15,491 nucleotides of DNA from CAYWHE01 sp964458125 (GTDB lineage: Bacteria; Bacteroidota; Bacteroidia; AKYH767-A; OLB10), in NCBI GenBank assembly GCA_964458125.1, contig CAYWHE010000084.1, positions 1-15,491 of the forward strand, given 5' to 3'. Numbering within the stretch: the first letter of the stretch is position 1; every line of letters starts with the position of its first letter. Shown here piece by piece: positions 12,950-15,491 of the stretch. Below the pieces are notes generated by a model. That model worked only from the letters and a program-made list of their open reading frames with translations, was not told the DNA's origin and did not search any database. The translations under genes and the position numbers were made by a program.

Positions 12950-15491
12950 ATGATTTCCGTACCCCCATATAAACCCAAAAATAAAATCCGGATAGTAACG
13001 GCCGCCTCTTTGTTTGACGGTCATGATGCTGCCATTAACATCATGCGCCGGATCATACAGGCCAGCGGGGTAGAGGTGATTCACCTGGGTCACGACCGCA
13101 GCGTGATGGAGGTGGTGAACTGCGCCATACAGGAAGATGCACAGGCTATCGCCATGACCAGTTACCAGGGCGGCCATATGGAGTATTTTAAATACATGTA
13201 TGATCTTTTAAAGGAACAGGGCTGTGGACATATTAAAATCTTCGGAGGCGGAGGAGGAGTAATTCTTCCAGCTGAAATGGAAGAATTACACCGCTATGGC
13301 ATAGCACGCATTTACTCCCCGGATGACGGAAGATCACTAGGTCTTCAGGGCATGATCAACGACATGCTCATGAAGTGCGATTTTGCAACCGGCACCAATC
13401 TCAATGGGGAAATCAAAAATTTTAGAGGCCAGGATTTCCGTTCTATTGCGAGACTGATTTCCTGTGCTGAAAATAATCCGGAAGAATTTACCAGGCTGTT
13501 TCCGGTTATCGAAGAAAAAAAATATGAAAATGATATCCTCCATTCCGCCGCCCCGGTCCTGGGCATTACGGGCACAGGTGGTTCCGGAAAATCCTCTTTG
13601 GTGGATGAGCTTGTTCGGAGATTTCTGATTGATTTTCACGATAAGACAGTGGCTATCATATCCGTTGATCCTTCCAAACGAAAAACGGGCGGTGCCTTGC
13701 TTGGAGACCGTATCCGGATGAATGCCATCAGCAACAAAAGGGTTTACATGCGGAGCCTGGCCACCCGGCAGTCGAACCTGGCCTTGTCCAGGTATGTGAA
13801 GGAAGCCGTTGAAATTGTCAAGGCAGCTCACTTCGACCTGATCATACTGGAAACTTCAGGTATCGGTCAGAGTGATACGGAAATAATCGAACACAGCGAC
13901 CTCAGTCTGTATGTGATGACACCGGAATATGGAGCGGCTACTCAGCTGGAGAAGATTGACATGCTGGACTTTGCCGATATCATCGCAGTCAACAAATTTG
14001 ATAAGCGTGGTGCCCAGGATGCCCTGAGAGATGTGAAAAAACAGTACAGGCGGAACCATCACCTTTTTGAAGAAGCGGATGACAATATCCCCGTTTTCGG
14101 TACCATTGCTTCCCAGTTCAACGACCCTGGAATGAACAGGCTTTACAAAGCCGTGATGGATAAGCTGGCCGTCAAAACAGGTGCCGGGCTTCATTCGGAT
14201 CTTCATACCAATGAAGAAATGTCAGAGAAAATTTTTATCATTCCACCTGCCAGGGTTCGATACCTGAGTGAGATTTCTGAAAACAACCGGAAATATGATG
14301 AGTGGGTGAATGAACAATGTGAAACAGCACGCCATTTGCAGGCCCTTCAGGATACCCTTAACGTTACCGAAAAATCAACCCTTCCAGGCATTCAGAATAC
14401 CAGGAAAACACTGGAAGAATTAATTCAGGAAGCAGCGTTAAAACTGGACGGGGTCAATAAAAAACTCCTGGATGATTGGGACTCCAAAATAAAACGATAT
14501 CGGGATGAAACTTACACCTATCGTGTCAGGGGGAAGGATGTGAAGGTGCAGACCCATACCGAGTCCTTATCCCATATACCAGTTGCCAAAATTTCCCTGC
14601 CCAGGTATACCGGCTGGGGAGATATCCTCCGTTGGAGTTTACAGGAAAATGTTCCCGGGGAGTTTCCTTTTACGGCCGGTGTTTTTCCGTTCAAACGGGA
14701 AGGGGAGGATCCTACCCGGATGTTCGCCGGTGAAGGAGGACCTGAGCGGACCAACAGGCGATTTCATTATGTCAGCCTGGGCATGCAGGCTAAACGACTT
14801 TCAACAGCGTTTGATTCGGTTACCTTGTACGGACAGGACCCGGATCACCGCCCGGATATTTATGGTAAAATAGGCAACAGCGGGGTCTCGATTTGTTGCC
14901 TGGATGATGCCAAAAAACTATATTCCGGTTTCAACCTGGCCGATCCCAAAACCTCGGTGAGCATGACCATCAATGGACCGGCAGCCATGATGACCGGATT
15001 TTTTATGAATGCGGCCATCGACCAGCAATGTGAACGCTATATCCGGAAAAACGGACTTGAAGAAAAGGTCCTTCAGAAAATAAATGATCTTTTTAAAAAC
15101 AAAACCAAGCCAGCTTACCAGGGTCCGCTTCCTGAGGGAAATGACGGACTGGGCCTGATGCTCCTGGGCGTTACAGGCGACCAGGTATTGCCGGCAGAGG
15201 TCTATGAAACAATAAAAAAAGAAACTCTTGCGGCCGTCCGGGGTACGGTTCAGGCTGATATTCTGAAGGAAGACCAGGCCCAGAATACCTGCATATTTTC
15301 AACTGAATTTGCACTTCGTCTGATGGGTGACGTACAGGAGTACTTCATTGAAAAAAAAGTCAGGAATTTCTATTCCGTTTCCATCTCCGGTTATCATATT
15401 GCCGAAGCGGGAGCCAATCCCATCACACAACTCGCCCTGACCTTAAGCAACGGCTTCACGTATGTGGAATACTATGTCAGCAGGGGTATGG
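12950..15491 (+). CDS. icmF: Fused isobutyryl-CoA mutase IcmF (partial, C-terminus beyond right edge)
   Basis: IcmF is an adenosylcobalamin-dependent mutase that interconverts isobutyryl-CoA and n-butyryl-CoA, with its own G-protein chaperone in one chain. The 847 residues present show all three parts. The B12-binding domain (about 10-150) has DGH at 23-25, with His25 as the lower cobalt ligand, then SYQGGHMEYFKYM and FGGGGGV. The MeaB-type G domain (about 200-420) has P-loop GTGGSGKSS with Lys214, ETSGIGQSD (301-309) and NKFD (348-351). After a linker, the mutase domain starts near 540. Phe579 (GVFPFKR) and Gln778 (AQNTCIF) stand where methylmalonyl-CoA mutase has Tyr and Arg for the carboxylate, so the substrate should be a non-carboxylated acyl-CoA. 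His816 (SISGYHIAEAGA) is the conserved active-site His. IcmF proteins are about 1,100 residues, so roughly a quarter is missing. ATG at 12950 is preceded by an AT-rich leader without a strong Shine-Dalgarno. Confidence 0.95.
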   Translation, partial: MISVPPYKPKNKIRIVTAASLFDGHDAAINIMRRIIQASGVEVIHLGHDRSVMEVVNCAIQEDAQAIAMTSYQGGHMEYFKYMYDLLKEQGCGHIKIFGGGGGVILPAEMEELHRYGIARIYSPDDGRSLGLQGMINDMLMKCDFATGTNLNGEIKNFRGQDFRSIARLISCAENNPEEFTRLFPVIEEKKYENDILHSAAPVLGITGTGGSGKSSLVDELVRRFLIDFHDKTVAIISVDPSKRKTGGALLGDRIRMNAISNKRVYMRSLATRQSNLALSRYVKEAVEIVKAAHFDLIILETSGIGQSDTEIIEHSDLSLYVMTPEYGAATQLEKIDMLDFADIIAVNKFDKRGAQDALRDVKKQYRRNHHLFEEADDNIPVFGTIASQFNDPGMNRLYKAVMDKLAVKTGAGLHSDLHTNEEMSEKIFIIPPARVRYLSEISENNRKYDEWVNEQCETARHLQALQDTLNVTEKSTLPGIQNTRKTLEELIQEAALKLDGVNKKLLDDWDSKIKRYRDETYTYRVRGKDVKVQTHTESLSHIPVAKISLPRYTGWGDILRWSLQENVPGEFPFTAGVFPFKREGEDPTRMFAGEGGPERTNRRFHYVSLGMQAKRLSTAFDSVTLYGQDPDHRPDIYGKIGNSGVSICCLDDAKKLYSGFNLADPKTSVSMTINGPAAMMTGFFMNAAIDQQCERYIRKNGLEEKVLQKINDLFKNKTKPAYQGPLPEGNDGLGLMLLGVTGDQVLPAEVYETIKKETLAAVRGTVQADILKEDQAQNTCIFSTEFALRLMGDVQEYFIEKKVRNFYSVSISGYHIAEAGANPITQLALTLSNGFTYVEYYVSRGM

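Noticed and set aside
12676..12978. 100-codon minus-strand frame across the fbp start and icmF start
   Set aside because: It overlaps both well-supported genes in another frame and would occupy their shared promoter region; no motif is visible.
13337..13831. 164-codon minus-strand frame opposite the icmF G domain
   Set aside because: The plus strand here encodes intact P-loop and switch motifs; the reverse frame shows no family features.

Overview
The window most likely comes from a member of the Bacteroidota. The evidence is an exbB-exbD-exbD-tonB cluster whose TonB opens with the NKGYGAYYLRN signature common in that phylum, a PstS-like lipoprotein and a small membrane protein behind tonB, mostly weak Shine-Dalgarno sequences, and a TAnnTTTG-type -7 element ahead of the only plus-strand gene. 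Base composition and coding density look even throughout. I see no insertion sequence, phage gene, CRISPR array, tRNA or rRNA, so this reads as ordinary chromosomal backbone.

Positions 1-3864 (minus strand, transcribed right to left) hold a six-gene energy-transduction operon: exbB, two exbD paralogues, tonB, a 78-residue two-helix membrane protein, and a PstS-like lipoprotein cut by the left edge. ExbB and ExbD form a proton-driven motor in the inner membrane. TonB passes that energy to outer-membrane receptors. The last two genes are of unproven function but travel with the motor.

Positions 4000-6302 (minus) hold a DEDDh exonuclease fused to a GIY-YIG/UvrC-type nuclease. Its stop codon overlaps the start of a CtlX-type amidinohydrolase gene (arginine/citrulline chemistry). 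Positions 6592-12752 (minus) hold fbp (class I fructose-1,6-bisphosphatase), mfd (transcription-repair coupling factor) and a POT-family proton/peptide symporter, in that transcriptional order with short gaps.

Positions 12950-15491 (plus) hold the first 847 residues of IcmF, the fused B12-dependent isobutyryl-CoA mutase. It contains a B12 domain, a MeaB-type G domain and most of the mutase domain, and runs off the right edge. fbp and icmF diverge from a 197-bp region that carries an 8-bp perfect inverted repeat next to a good -7 box.

Taken together, the peptide symporter, the CtlX hydrolase and the acyl-CoA mutase fit an organism that uses peptides and amino acids. DNA repair is represented by Mfd and the exonuclease/GIY-YIG fusion. 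I found no clearly new system. The most unusual points are the nuclease-hydrolase coupling, the orphan PstS-like protein and small membrane protein in the TonB operon, and the inverted repeat upstream of icmF.
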